This document shows positions 21,008 through 30,626 of a stretch of 64,000 nt of DNA, one piece after another. The notes beneath the pieces were generated by a model. It was not told the DNA's origin and ran no database searches. It saw only the letters and a program-made list of their open reading frames with translations. The translations under genes and the position numbers were made by a program. The stretch's first letter is position 1, and every line of letters begins with the position of its first letter. Where the stretch lies: NCBI GenBank assembly GCA_010909725.1, contig JAACMV010000007.1, positions 1,488,001 to 1,552,000 on the forward strand, in the 5' to 3' direction. Origin of the DNA: Picochlorum sp. 'celeri'. Lineage: Eukaryota; Chlorophyta; Trebouxiophyceae.

Positions 21008-22672
21008 ATGCCACGTTTTAGTCTCGCTTGTGAAACGATGCGGCCATTGTGCGAATCTGTCCTTCATATGAAGCATAGATGTAGCCATATTTGTTACAAT
21101 GGCGTAGGGTTGCTGGGGAATAGAGGTGGATGTATGCAGTCTCACATATTTAGGAGACCAGGTGTGTCTACCCACACTGTGTCCATGCATGGGCGGGTCC
21201 ATGCATTAGAAAATACTGATACCCTATCTGATACGTACGATAGCAATTCTGATGGCGATGAATATCAAGCTGATGGGGATACCATCGTTGCTATTGTGAC
21301 TGGGGGACAGCAGGGTGCTGTGAGTATTGTGCGTGTGAGTGGGGAGGAGGCTGTGGAGACAGTTGGTCGCATCTTTGTGGCCGCAGGGTCGGAAAAGAAA
21401 TGGAAACCAGAGTCTCATAGAGTGTATTATGGCCATGTGGTTGATAAGGGTGCAATTATAGATGAAGTTTTGGTGATTGTGATGCTTGGTCCAAGATCAT
21501 ATACAGCAGAGGATGTGGTAGAGATTCACACGCACGGCGGAGGGATTTGTGCCCAACGGGTGCTGCAATGTTGTCTTGAACAGGGAGCTAGGTTAGCGAG
21601 TCCGGGGGAATTTACTCTCAGGGCGTATTTGAATGGGAGATTGGATCTTTCTCAGGCTGAGAGTGTGGCAAGTTTGGTGTCTGCCAGGACTGCAGCTGCT
21701 GCAGATTGCGCATTAGCTGGATTATCCGGGGGATTAGGGGACGAGATAACTGATATTAGAAATGAATGTTTGTCTTTGGTTTCTGAAATAGATGCGCACA
21801 TCGATTTTGATGATGATTTGCCTCCGTTGGACTGTGATGGTGTGTCGGAGAGGGTCGGGCTGGTTCTGGATCGAGTCGAGAGGGCCTTGTCGACGGCTAA
21901 GCAGGGCAGGCTCTTGTCGTCTGGAATTCAAGTAGTACTTGTTGGGCAGCCAAATGTTGGTAAGAGCAGTCTTTTGAATGCATTGTCTGGGTATGAAAAG
22001 GCAATTGTGACAGATGTTGCTGGAACAACCAGGGATATTGTGGAAGCTGATGTTGTCATTGGTGGAATCCCTGTCACATTGTTGGATACCGCTGGACTCA
22101 GAGATACAAAAGATAAGGTAGAGATGATTGGGGTGGAGCGCACCAGGGCTGCATCGCAAGCAGCTGATGTCTTGCTCCATGTTGTTGATGCATCCCGTGG
22201 ATGGACAGCAGAAGATGAAGCCATTCTGAAGGGGGTCGTTGGAGATGACGGCCAAGCGTTCGTGCCGCCGATGATGCTACTTGTAAATAAAGTAGATCTT
22301 GTGGAGGAGGATCGTGTGGACAGGTTGATCCCGAAAGATGTAAGGAAATACTTTTCTCGGACTGTGTCAACATCGGCAAGCACTGGCAGTGGCATGGCTG
22401 CCTTACATGATGGCTTGCTCGAGTTGGTGGGTGCTCCAACCATGTCTCCAGGTGGAATATCCTGGGCAGTGAATGATAGACAAGCTGAAGCGTTGACACG
22501 AGCCTATGAATCATTGGTTCAGGCGCAAGATAGTATTGAGAGCCAACTCCCTTTGGATTTCTGGACAATTGACCTCCGATCTGCCTTGCTCTCCTTGGGA
22601 GAGATTTGTGGAGCAGAAGTCACTGAAGAAGTTTTGGATGATGTCTTCTCTAGATTCTGTATCGGAAAATAG
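21008..22672 (+). CDS. mnmE: tRNA modification GTPase MnmE/TrmE, organellar
   Basis: GTPase that, with MnmG, modifies uridine 34 of certain organellar tRNAs (5-carboxymethylaminomethyl or related). The protein has 554 residues from the ATG at 21008. The first 80 or so, including many Cys, His and Arg, are an organelle-targeting extension. The folate-binding N-domain starts at DTIVAIVTGGQQGAVSIVRVSG. The helical domain includes GEFTLRAYLNGRLDLSQAE. The G domain has G1 GQPNVGKSS (about residue 311), G2 GTTRD, G3 DTAGL and G4 NKVD. The C-terminus FCIGK is the invariant family end with the catalytic Cys, so the enzyme looks functional. TGTAA at 22785-22789 is a likely poly(A) signal. Plastid or mitochondrion cannot be decided from sequence. 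Confidence 0.95.
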   Translation: MPRFSLACETMRPLCESVLHMKHRCSHICYNGVGLLGNRGGCMQSHIFRRPGVSTHTVSMHGRVHALENTDTLSDTYDSNSDGDEYQADGDTIVAIVTGGQQGAVSIVRVSGEEAVETVGRIFVAAGSEKKWKPESHRVYYGHVVDKGAIIDEVLVIVMLGPRSYTAEDVVEIHTHGGGICAQRVLQCCLEQGARLASPGEFTLRAYLNGRLDLSQAESVASLVSARTAAAADCALAGLSGGLGDEITDIRNECLSLVSEIDAHIDFDDDLPPLDCDGVSERVGLVLDRVERALSTAKQGRLLSSGIQVVLVGQPNVGKSSLLNALSGYEKAIVTDVAGTTRDIVEADVVIGGIPVTLLDTAGLRDTKDKVEMIGVERTRAASQAADVLLHVVDASRGWTAEDEAILKGVVGDDGQAFVPPMMLLVNKVDLVEEDRVDRLIPKDVRKYFSRTVSTSASTGSGMAALHDGLLELVGAPTMSPGGISWAVNDRQAEALTRAYESLVQAQDSIESQLPLDFWTIDLRSALLSLGEICGAEVTEEVLDDVFSRFCIGK

Positions 22673-22841
22673 CACGTAGAGAGATTGATGGGGTAGTAGT
22701 TGTGGCATTTCTCTTGGTGATTTTATTGGATGGCCCAATTTCTGAATCAAGCCGAGTATACGCGGCGGGGAGATATCAATACATTGTAAACATTCTATTT
22801 TATTTTTGAATACCAATGATAATATTCTTGGGACCATTGTG

Positions 22842-23750
22842 ATGTGGCACTTGTTTTCTGTGCGCATTTTCAGCGTGTCATGCCTCCTCTCTTCTCTGCA
22901 ACCAGTTGCTGGGATACTAGATATCGATCCACGTGCGCAGTCTAGACATCTGCAACAGTACGAAGGGACTGATTACGCTTCCAACGTCCCACTATTCAAT
23001 GGAGGTGAGGGATACGTCAGGGGACCAGTGGATCCTGGTGTCCTTGAGGTGCCAGAGCCATGTCTGACAATTGGTGAGGTCCTAGATTTAATACCAGATG
23101 CTTCCATATGGAAGCAGGTGCTGATAGATGCGGGCATGAAGATTGTTCTGCTAAATGATCCAAAAGTGCAGACAACGCTGCTGGTGCCAAAAAATGATGC
23201 TTTTTTCAAGCCTCTCGAGGATGCAACATATGGAGCAGACATGTTTGAATTGATCAATGCAAGGCCAGACATTATCAATTCTCTCGTGGGAGCCAGTGTT
23301 TTGAAAGGACTGTACCCATCGAATGCATTAGCTCCAGGTGAGATCTTACCGACAAGCAATACGATCGACAAGGTAAATCCTCTGACTCTTGAGGTTGTTG
23401 GGTCACCAGAGGGTCTCCGGATTCAAGCACAGGGCAGCTCTGCCCTAATCGTTACACAGAATATTGCTGCTTGTGGGCCTTCAGTCATTCATCTGGTAGA
23501 TACAGTTTTGCTTCCTTTTCGATTCGATGATGAACCTCGTGATGCGGTTACAGGAACTCATTCGGGTGCTACGCCGCAAAATGGAGTGCAGCCACCCCCT
23601 ATAGAGCAGCAGCCACAGCCAGTTCAGCCACCACCTATGGAACCGCAGCAACCATTCCGGCCAGTACCACCACCCAGAATGCCAGTAGAAGACGAAGAAC
23701 CCAGTTCGAGCTTCTTTGGGAGGTTGCCGTTCGGGCAATTTTTTGGCTGA
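22842..23750 (+). CDS. Secreted fasciclin-domain protein 1
   Basis: About 302 residues. The ATG at 22842 gives a good signal peptide (MWHLFSVRIFSVSCLLSSLQPVAG). One fasciclin (FAS1) domain follows, with CLTIGEVLDLIPDASIW, VQTTLLVPKNDAFFKPLED (H1 region), a central LVGASVLKGLYPSNAL and the C-terminal H2-type IAACGPSVIHLVDTVLLPF. After the domain comes a Pro/Gln-rich tail of about 60 residues, possibly disordered or glycosylated. FAS1 proteins are cell-surface or extracellular adhesion proteins; the exact role is unknown. The next gene is a tandem paralogue. Unlike that one it has no intron in the FAS1 domain. Confidence 0.85.
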   Translation: MWHLFSVRIFSVSCLLSSLQPVAGILDIDPRAQSRHLQQYEGTDYASNVPLFNGGEGYVRGPVDPGVLEVPEPCLTIGEVLDLIPDASIWKQVLIDAGMKIVLLNDPKVQTTLLVPKNDAFFKPLEDATYGADMFELINARPDIINSLVGASVLKGLYPSNALAPGEILPTSNTIDKVNPLTLEVVGSPEGLRIQAQGSSALIVTQNIAACGPSVIHLVDTVLLPFRFDDEPRDAVTGTHSGATPQNGVQPPPIEQQPQPVQPPPMEPQQPFRPVPPPRMPVEDEEPSSSFFGRLPFGQFFG

Positions 23751-23964
23751 TTCAAAATTTTCATAGGAAATCCATGATGTCGTCAACCATGATTTTCCCA
23801 AGTTGAGGGTCTTCTTGGACTGTACAACAGAGGCAAAGCCAGTAAATTTCTACGTCAATCAAGCAATATATAGAGAGAGTAGATTAGAATACCATACCCT
23901 ATTGATTCGTGAATATTTCATGTAATTTATAACGGTGTTCCTGCGACTTTGTTCCGTCTTGGGG

Positions 23965-24882
23965 ATGCCCTCTCAAGTCAGCATGATTGGCTGCAAGCAT
24001 ATACAGGCCGCAGTGTTGCTCTCAATAGTGTTTCTGTCTGATCAAATAGGTAGAACATATGCCTCCTATAGAAGTTTGAAACAAGATTCGGATTTTGTGC
24101 CAGGACCATCGTCCTCTGAAGGGGTCACAATCTTGGCCAGTGTGTATTATCCACCGCCACCCAGTGAAATTCCAACCAAGCCAGATCTGCCCATAAAGAA
24201 CATTCCACGCTATAACAGGACAGAATGGTATACACAAGGACCTGTAAAGCCATCCAATATCAAGAAAAGTGCTCCCTCTGGAGAATGCATGACAGTAGGA
24301 GAAGTTTTAAAAGCAATCGGTGCAGAGAAATGGTACGATATCATAGCAGACACAGGACTCAAATCGTCCATACTTGATGATCCAAAAGTCCAAACGACAC
24401 TTTTGGTTCCACTCGACTATACATTTTTCAGAGAAATAGATGCAACACCCCTCCGAAATGAATCCACAATGGATGAGCTCGTCTTCTATGCTCCTGAGAT
24501 TCAGAGACCTCTTGCAGGAGCAAGCATTTTAAAGGTACAGAGTATCTTTTTTTATGAGAGACATGCGTGTAGTGTCATGGATAGATACTTACAAGATTCA
24601 ATATGTATATCTGTACAGGGATTGTGGCCAACGGATTCACTGGGCACCTCTATGAAAGTTCCAACCAGCAACACCATGGACAAGGTGACTCCCCTCTACA
24701 TCATCGTGGAAGAGGACAAAGTACTACAGGCACAAAATGGTAACGCTGTAACCATTTTGCAGGGTGACATAGCAGCGTGTGGTCCGTCCATCATTCATAT
24801 TGTGGATGCAGTTTTGCTCCCTTTTCGATTCGATCAGAAACCTGTGGATGCAATATCAGGGACTCAAGCAGTTAAACCGTAA
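23965..24882 (+). CDS. Secreted fasciclin-domain protein 2, tandem paralogue
   Basis: About 277 residues after splicing. ATG 23965 gives a leader whose hydrophobic core is AAVLLSIVFL. The FAS1 domain follows with CMTVGEVLKAIGAEKWYD, VQTTLLVPLDYTFF, and DIAACGPSIIHIVDAVLLPF, colinear with the upstream paralogue. An intron at 24535-24618 (84 nt, donor GTACAG, acceptor TACAG) interrupts ASILK/GLWPTDSL; the paralogue reads straight through this point. The intron is a multiple of three and contains no stop, so unspliced mRNA would add 28 residues. The protein lacks the Pro-rich tail of its neighbour. Confidence 0.83.
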   Translation: MPSQVSMIGCKHIQAAVLLSIVFLSDQIGRTYASYRSLKQDSDFVPGPSSSEGVTILASVYYPPPPSEIPTKPDLPIKNIPRYNRTEWYTQGPVKPSNIKKSAPSGECMTVGEVLKAIGAEKWYDIIADTGLKSSILDDPKVQTTLLVPLDYTFFREIDATPLRNESTMDELVFYAPEIQRPLAGASILKVQSIFFYERHACSVMDRYLQDSICISVQGLWPTDSLGTSMKVPTSNTMDKVTPLYIIVEEDKVLQAQNGNAVTILQGDIAACGPSIIHIVDAVLLPFRFDQKPVDAISGTQAVKP

Positions 24883-24921
24883 TATAATAGTCATGTCATT
24901 GTCATCAAGTCAAATATAAAT

Positions 24922-25680
24922 TTAAGCATCCTTTTTGGAATCTAAGGACTTGAGCGCGTCCATAATACCACCAGGGACTGCAGGTGGGGGCGATTCCCCC
25001 CGCCCTGGTGACACAAGAACATTTCCCTGTGGGCTCTTCCTCGGAGATAGGAACGTGTTGGGGCGCGATGTCACCTCTTTCGATACAGAAACATCTCTCG
25101 TTGTGTCAATAGTCCCCGTGCAGTCGCTCGTTTCAAACTCCGCCAGCCTCTCCTCCAGCCTTAACCGTGTCGCCATCTCTCTATAAAACATGGCAAGCAC
25201 AGTCCACATCGTGAATGCAAATGCACTCAGCCATAGGTTCCTTTCCGCTCTCCATCTTTTATTCAATCTAACTGTATCATACATCGGATTCATGGATGGA
25301 CCCTCACCCATACTGTTTTCTTGATCCTGAAGACGTTGCAACACACGACCAGTAGAAATGAGGCTCAGGCCAAGAATAACCAGCATGACATGCAGCAATT
25401 TGAAAGCACCAAGCAGGGGAACTTCAAACACTCTTGCTACAATACTAACAGCACTCTTCTTGAACGGTCTGCATTGAATAATCACCACACAGGTAGAAGA
25501 TCAATCACTGAGACTGAAGAAAGCTGAGCCGTCTATGCAGAACACAGCCTACTCATGCATTCCTACAAATACCAATTCGATAGAATAAACCTACTTTGGA
25601 ACAGGCAAATTGAGTAACAATAGCAGCCCCAAGGGCGCCGGAAGTGCAAACGTGGCAATAAACTGCCAAATCGTTGACAT
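24922..25680 (-). CDS. BAP31-like ER membrane protein
   Basis: Exon 1 is 25595-25680 and exon 2 is 24922-25468; the 126-nt intron has donor GTAGGT and acceptor TGCAG. The protein has about 210 residues. It has a hydrophobic N-terminus (MSTIWQFIATFALPAPLGLL...LNLPVP), a Lys/Phe-rich loop, then two more hydrophobic stretches (LLHVMLVILGLSLIS and LWLSAFAFTMWTVLAMFY) separated by a cytosolic loop, as in the BAP31/Yet family of ER chaperone and sorting proteins. It ends KKDA, which fits the KKxx ER-retrieval signal. The usual C-terminal coiled coil is short and followed by a Ser/Pro/Gly-rich stretch. Family assignment rests on topology and the retrieval signal more than on strict motifs. Confidence 0.62.
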
Positions 25681-26123
25681 TGTATTCCTTGTCCACCACT
25701 ACCACCAAACCATGTATTGCAATGGTTTTCTATATTTTTAAATATTTTTTCTTGCCATTGTAATTGCTATTTTCTCTCTCTGAAGTATTGTGAGTCATCC
25801 TGTGCCGTTGGATGCGAAATTCAAACATTGTCCGGTCGTCTGGATATTTGATGGGAACATTCGCTGTCTATGAAGGTTTTGTTGATTTTCAACAATGATT
25901 TTCAACAATGTGTCTTTGTGACCGCTACGTGCGATATCCAGCCCCAACTTCTAAAACAATTAAATTCATTTCATCCTCTGATACATATTCTAGGGGAGAG
26001 GGGGTATTTCAAACAAGAAAGAGAGTGTCCACTTTGTACACAATTTGAAACACACCCGTCACTGAGCGCGAGGTTGCCTATACGACTCATCTCAGCGCCC
26101 CATTTCTTTTTATTAAAGTCAAA
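25681..26123. other. Divergent intergenic region, BAP31-like / NSE4
   Basis: Promoter region for two divergent genes. AT-rich, with no open frame worth calling. Confidence 0.5.
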
Positions 26124-27116
26124 ATGATGGCCATGGAACGTTCTCGTCCTGCTCCAGTGGATCAGCGCGAGTCGGAGGAGGCAGCAGTTGGGGACGAGCG
26201 AGACCTTCGACGAAACCTCCATAAATTGTTGAACGATACAAAGGAGAGGCAGCACGAGATTGCATCGTGCCCTTTCAAGCTTCGTCAGCAAATTCACGAA
26301 GCGAATGCTCTTATCACTCGAGTGAAAAAGCCAACGGATGCTTCTCTGGACTCTGAGGTGCTCAATTTACTGGCACATGGAGGTGTGGAGATTGTGAGGA
26401 AGGCTGCCCATGGGAGCATCAAGTACAATGTAGAGGACTATATTCGTCGACTGAAGCACAAATACGTGGATGATCCTGAGAACGTGGATGTCTCTGCCCA
26501 TCCACATGCATTCAAGTGGGAGGAGATTGGTCGTGGCCAGTTTTCAGCATGGTTGCGCCCAGCTCCTGGAACAACGCATATGCTCGGGCCAATGGATGCG
26601 GCACCGCCACCGAAGCGGACAGTAGTCAGGCAAAAGAAGAGGCGCGTGGTCGTGGGAGATGGTGTACGTCCTGACTTGTTGGATGAGGGGGACATTTTGC
26701 ATGGTGATGCTGCCAGCAAGGAGACTGACAAGAATATGGAGCAGATGTGGAAGATTCTCGGGGAACAGCCGCAGTCGAAAGCGTTCATGGTTGAGCTGTG
26801 CCTGAATCATGATAGTTTCTCGCAGACAGTAGAAAATATCTTCTCTCTATCCTTCTTGGTGAGAGATGGAAAAGTGTGCCTGAAAAAGCACCCAGAAGGT
26901 ATTGTGGTGACCAAAGTATCGCAACCGAAACATAAGGATGGTCAAAAGAATAGCAAGGAACGATTGCAGTTCGTAATGTCACTGTCCATGCGCGAATGGA
27001 ATGAATGGAGAAAAAGAGTGAGCAGGGAAAATACATTGATGCCACTCCGAGTGGAAGGAGATGCTGCTGCTGCAGGGCCATCATCTGCTGACAAGAGGGC
27101 AAAAGTGGCAGAATAA
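26124..27116 (+). CDS. NSE4: NSE4, kleisin subunit of the SMC5/6 complex
   Basis: 330 residues in one exon. NSE4 bridges the SMC5 and SMC6 heads in the chromosome-maintenance complex needed for recombination and repair. The N-terminal helical part (about residues 30-115) has the family pattern LHKLLNDT...ITRVKKPTDASLDSEVLNLLA. The middle is basic and disordered (RQKKRRVVV). The C-terminal winged-helix domain (about 215-305) has the family signature DSFSQTVENIFSLSFLVRDG and MREWNEW. The length fits NSE4. Two in-frame ATGs lie at 26124 and 26127. TGTAA at 27154-27158 is a probable poly(A) signal. The next gene, RTF2, is also a genome-stability factor, though coregulation is not shown. Confidence 0.88.
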   Translation: MMAMERSRPAPVDQRESEEAAVGDERDLRRNLHKLLNDTKERQHEIASCPFKLRQQIHEANALITRVKKPTDASLDSEVLNLLAHGGVEIVRKAAHGSIKYNVEDYIRRLKHKYVDDPENVDVSAHPHAFKWEEIGRGQFSAWLRPAPGTTHMLGPMDAAPPPKRTVVRQKKRRVVVGDGVRPDLLDEGDILHGDAASKETDKNMEQMWKILGEQPQSKAFMVELCLNHDSFSQTVENIFSLSFLVRDGKVCLKKHPEGIVVTKVSQPKHKDGQKNSKERLQFVMSLSMREWNEWRKRVSRENTLMPLRVEGDAAAAGPSSADKRAKVAE

Positions 27117-27223
27117 TAATGACCATGTGTGATGCTCTAATTCAAAAATAAATTGTAAAATTTTTAGACGGGTCATGATACAGTAACTCTAGTAAAGGAA
27201 CTACCGTACACTATTTGGAAGAC

Positions 27224-28243
27224 ATGAAAGTTTTGGTGAAGAGAGCAGGGCAAAAGGGATACGCGTCTGTCGACGTGGAAGCCCATGCCACTGTGGAGGA
27301 TATTATGGCTCATATACTACGGGAATATTCAGTCAATTATGCTCGAAGGGTCTTCCGAGTGACGAGCGCTGGAAATTCTTTAGATTGGTCCACTCCGCTT
27401 GCGGAACAGGTGGCTCTGCGACCGTCTCAATCCCCTATTGTGGATATTCTTCCACGCGTATGTGGTGGTGGAGGAGATGGGGGTTCCACGGGGGCAGAGG
27501 ACAGGGCAGCATATTTGGCCATGTATGCTGGCAAGAAGCATGACAAGGTTGACCCAGCAGAGCAACGCTTGGCACAGTATACAACATGCCATATGTCTGG
27601 GAAACCTTTACAGCCTCCTTGTGTGTGCGATGAGCTGGGAAATATTTATAACAAGGATGCTGTCTTGACGGGGCTACTATCAAAGACTGTTCCAAAGGGT
27701 CTGCCTCATATCACGTCTCGAAAGAGCGTGTTTGACGTGACTTTATATCCATTTGGTGATTCTAAAGGGAGCGATAAAGATTATGTGATCAAATATGGGT
27801 GTCCTGTGACGCAACTCCCACTGAATGGAAAGTATAGGTTTGTGGTGGTCCGTCACACTGAGAGTGGCACGGGGCACATTGTAAGCGAAAAGGCGGTGAA
27901 AGAGATGGGTTTGGTTGTTGAGGAAACTATTGGAGGGCGATATGAAGATCCTTTACTCATATACCCGCAAGGAGACGAGTTGGATGCCATGTTGGACATT
28001 GTGATGGAAAAGCACCAACAGGAGAAAAAGGACAAGGCTCTGAAAAAAGCTAGGAAGAACAAGCATGCTCGTTCAGAAGCGGCAGCTGGCATGTCACATA
28101 GTAAAAAGTCAAAGGTGGAGGCGTTGAAACCAAAGGACGCGGATGCTGGCGTCTGGGCATCCTTGTTCACAAAGAAGAAGGATGTGGAGATTTCCAATAC
28201 TACAAAGGATTACATGACTCGAGGAGGAGTGAAATATATCTGA
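27224..28243 (+). CDS. RTF2: RTF2 with an N-terminal ubiquitin-like domain
   Basis: 339 residues. RTF2 proteins act at stalled replication forks and in splicing. The RTF2 part begins near residue 88 (GGDGGSTGAEDR) and contains the degenerate RING: CHMSGKPLQPPCVCDELGNI with YNKDAVL, and later CPVTQLPLNGKYRFVVVR. A Lys-rich nuclear-localisation stretch (KKDKALKKARKNK) and the end WASLF...DYMTRGG follow. Residues 1-86 form a ubiquitin-like fold (KVLVKRAGQKGYASVDVEAHATVEDIM) ending RVCGGGG. Canonical RTF2 starts M-G-x-D-G-G, so cleavage inside this glycine run would release a standard RTF2 N-terminus, as happens in SDE2. The ATG at 27224 is the first in frame. The neighbour on the opposite strand ends 36 bp away. 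Confidence 0.9.
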   Translation: MKVLVKRAGQKGYASVDVEAHATVEDIMAHILREYSVNYARRVFRVTSAGNSLDWSTPLAEQVALRPSQSPIVDILPRVCGGGGDGGSTGAEDRAAYLAMYAGKKHDKVDPAEQRLAQYTTCHMSGKPLQPPCVCDELGNIYNKDAVLTGLLSKTVPKGLPHITSRKSVFDVTLYPFGDSKGSDKDYVIKYGCPVTQLPLNGKYRFVVVRHTESGTGHIVSEKAVKEMGLVVEETIGGRYEDPLLIYPQGDELDAMLDIVMEKHQQEKKDKALKKARKNKHARSEAAAGMSHSKKSKVEALKPKDADAGVWASLFTKKKDVEISNTTKDYMTRGGVKYI

Positions 28244-28279
28244 GATAATTTATCAGTAATACAAATATACGCAATACGT

Positions 28280-29317
28280 TCATCTATGCTGACCCGTTTC
28301 GACCCTATGTAGGGCATCATCATCTTCACTATTGGTATTATTATTATTATTGGTGTTGCCATCATGACCTCGTGCAGATGGCATGGCATTGGAATCACTG
28401 TCTATAACTACATGATGATCCACGCCATCCCGTGCTTCATGCACATCACTAGCACCTGTGTCTGCCTCCACATCACGGACTTCTATGTGTGGCTCATTAT
28501 CACTGCTCATTTCAGCAACAGCCAATGTCCTGCAGAGCGGACACAGCACAGCCACGGTGTTCGAGTTCACCCGCCTCGACGAATGCCGCAGCAGATCGTT
28601 TACACATAACGTACAACTACCATGCCCGCATGGAAATTCTGACCAAATCCCTGTATGCACGGGCACAGTATCCAAACAAATCGGACACTCTTTTGCCTCT
28701 CCATTCTCCTCATTCTCAGGCACCTGCTTAATATGAATTTCTTTCAACTGATCATTCGGTATCTCTATCATCTGCACACTCGGCCTATTCGCCTGACTCG
28801 CAGGCACATGCCCACTCACAAACTGATCCAAAGTCACCCGACGCTGTCGCCTCCTCCGAGCCATAAACACCCCCGTCACACATATCGTCACCGCAAGCGT
28901 GCCTATCAACGCAGACATCAACAGTAGAATACCACAAACCTGCCCACTACCGCACACAGACCCGAATGCATTCGCTTCAGAGCACAGAGTGCACACGTCT
29001 GTCGTGTTACAGCAACACCCAGCTGACGGGGGAGGGTACTCGTACTTGTACGCCCTATACTGCCCTGCTCCGATAGGACAACAACATATCATATCAAATG
29101 GAGTGTCGTCCTGTGTCGTGTTCTGAAATACCTGCCGTAAAGTAAAATCCCCTAGCGACGCATTGCTGTCGGCAACTCGTTCCTCCTCAATATCCATTAA
29201 TTCCCTCCCTTGAAACATATCCTTCTTTAAAAAAGACCCAATTGACCCCCTGCATAGTACCACAAGAATGCAGAAGACCTGCAGACAACCTCGGAGGGTC
29301 GCCCTGAGACTGTCCAT
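28280..29317 (-). CDS. Single-pass membrane RING-type E3 ligase
   Basis: 345 residues in one exon. It has an N-terminal signal peptide (about 1-27, LQVFCILVVLCRGSIGSF), a lumenal or extracellular part of about 100 residues with Cys clusters (MICCCPIG, GCCCNTTDVCTLC), a transmembrane helix (about 128-152, ILLLMSALIGTLAVTICVTG) followed by a basic stop-transfer stretch (MARRRRQRR), then a C3HC4-type RING (about 213-262: CPICLD, then CGHGSCTLC, then CPLC). The tail is acidic with an Asn run. This is the layout of membrane-bound ubiquitin ligases; the substrate is unknown. The Cys-rich lumenal part does not match a family I know. Confidence 0.82.
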   Translation of the reverse strand: MDSLRATLRGCLQVFCILVVLCRGSIGSFLKKDMFQGRELMDIEEERVADSNASLGDFTLRQVFQNTTQDDTPFDMICCCPIGAGQYRAYKYEYPPPSAGCCCNTTDVCTLCSEANAFGSVCGSGQVCGILLLMSALIGTLAVTICVTGVFMARRRRQRRVTLDQFVSGHVPASQANRPSVQMIEIPNDQLKEIHIKQVPENEENGEAKECPICLDTVPVHTGIWSEFPCGHGSCTLCVNDLLRHSSRRVNSNTVAVLCPLCRTLAVAEMSSDNEPHIEVRDVEADTGASDVHEARDGVDHHVVIDSDSNAMPSARGHDGNTNNNNNTNSEDDDALHRVETGQHR

Positions 29318-29389
29318 GGAGCGACGTCTACCAAGGAGAATCCTGTACTCTCAAACCCATACTACGGAATATGTACAATGACATGTGAT

Positions 29390-30626
29390 TTATAATTTAC
29401 AAGGGTGATCGGACAGCGCAGATGAAAGTTGAAGTTCATCCTGTGGACCGAGGGAATCAAAGTATTGCTGGACCAGATGGGAATCCACGTGGGCAAGACT
29501 GGGCAGATTCCACCGTGGCACTTCATCCGACCTTGTGATGAGCTTTGCTCGCACTCCTATGTAAAATTCAGACTCTGGATCCCAAGTTAGTCTTCTGACG
29601 AGCCTATTTTCCATCTTGAAGCATTCAGAGAGCGGCATGGAGGTTCCTCGACGTATGAGTTCAAAGGTGAGTTTCAGAGACAAGGGAGAACATCTGCAGT
29701 CATGTGAATGTGTCAGTCAGGGCATTGGAGTCATCATTGCATCACCATATGATACACGCGTACCTATAGAGCAATTCTAATGTCGTGTCGTAAAATGATG
29801 ATGTCCCTCGGTGTTGTTCTAACACGTTGAAGACGTCTTCAACGCTGGTCACCTGTGAACCAAAGGCAGCCTCAATATCCCGACACATGCCATCATCATC
29901 CAGCAATCCCACTGGACGAGGATGAGACGCATTCTCATACCGTCGTAGTACAATGCCTATCTGTCTCTCAGCATCATACGCTGTACATGATATATCCATC
30001 TCGGATAAATCCCGCAGCAGGTCTGATATGAGCGAGGAATGAATGTAGTGTGTTGCTAGCCCTGCTCGCTTGACATCAATTCCATGCAATCTGGCACCAG
30101 TCAGTCCCAGATACATGCCCAACCCACGACGCTGTCGGGATAAAAAATACGATCCGCCTATATCAGGGAATAAGCCTATAGCGCACTCTGGCATGGCAAA
30201 GATGGTGCGTTCCGTGGCGATCTGAAATGTCCCATGGATGGCCAACCCCACCCCACCCCCAAATGTGATGCCATCCATGATGGCCACATACGGCATGGGG
30301 TACTGAGATATCATGTAATCTACATGGTACTCTTTATTAAAATACGATATTCCATACTCTGTATCCCCTTTGGACCCACGTTGTACAATCTGCTTCACAT
30401 CTCCTCCAGCACAAAAGACTGCTCGCTGTGATGGCATACCCTTGGACATGATACACACAGCCCGTGGTGACGTCCCCTGATGATCACGTGATGATGCCCA
30501 CATCCTAAGGATACGTCCAATTTCGTCAACCATGGGGACATCCAAGGCATTCAGAGACCGTGGTCTGTCCAAGACGATCAAACCCACATGGCCACGCTGG
30601 CTTTGGTGGACAGTAGGAATACCCAT
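29390..30626 (-). CDS. 3-hydroxyisobutyryl-CoA hydrolase-like, peroxisomal type
   Basis: Crotonase-fold thioesterase of valine catabolism (HIBCH/CHY1). Exon 1 is 29764-30626 and exon 2 is 29390-29693; the 70-nt intron has donor GTACGC and acceptor TGCAG. The product has about 388 residues. Motifs are VGLIVLDRPRSLNALDVPMV, the oxyanion-hole region FCAGGDVK, and FGGGVGLAIHG...FAMPECAIGLFPDIGGSYFLSR, which includes the family's catalytic Glu/Asp region. The protein starts almost directly at the catalytic fold, without a mitochondrial leader. It ends CKL, which fits the PTS1 peroxisomal pattern [SAC][KRH][LM]. The plant CHY1 enzymes are peroxisomal, in line with this. An in-frame stop upstream of the 30626 ATG supports the start. 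Confidence 0.88.

Noticed and set aside
26124..28243. NSE4 and RTF2 as a dedicated repair cluster with POLQ and ZGRF1
   Set aside because: Different strands, tens of kilobases apart with unrelated genes between; chance proximity is enough.
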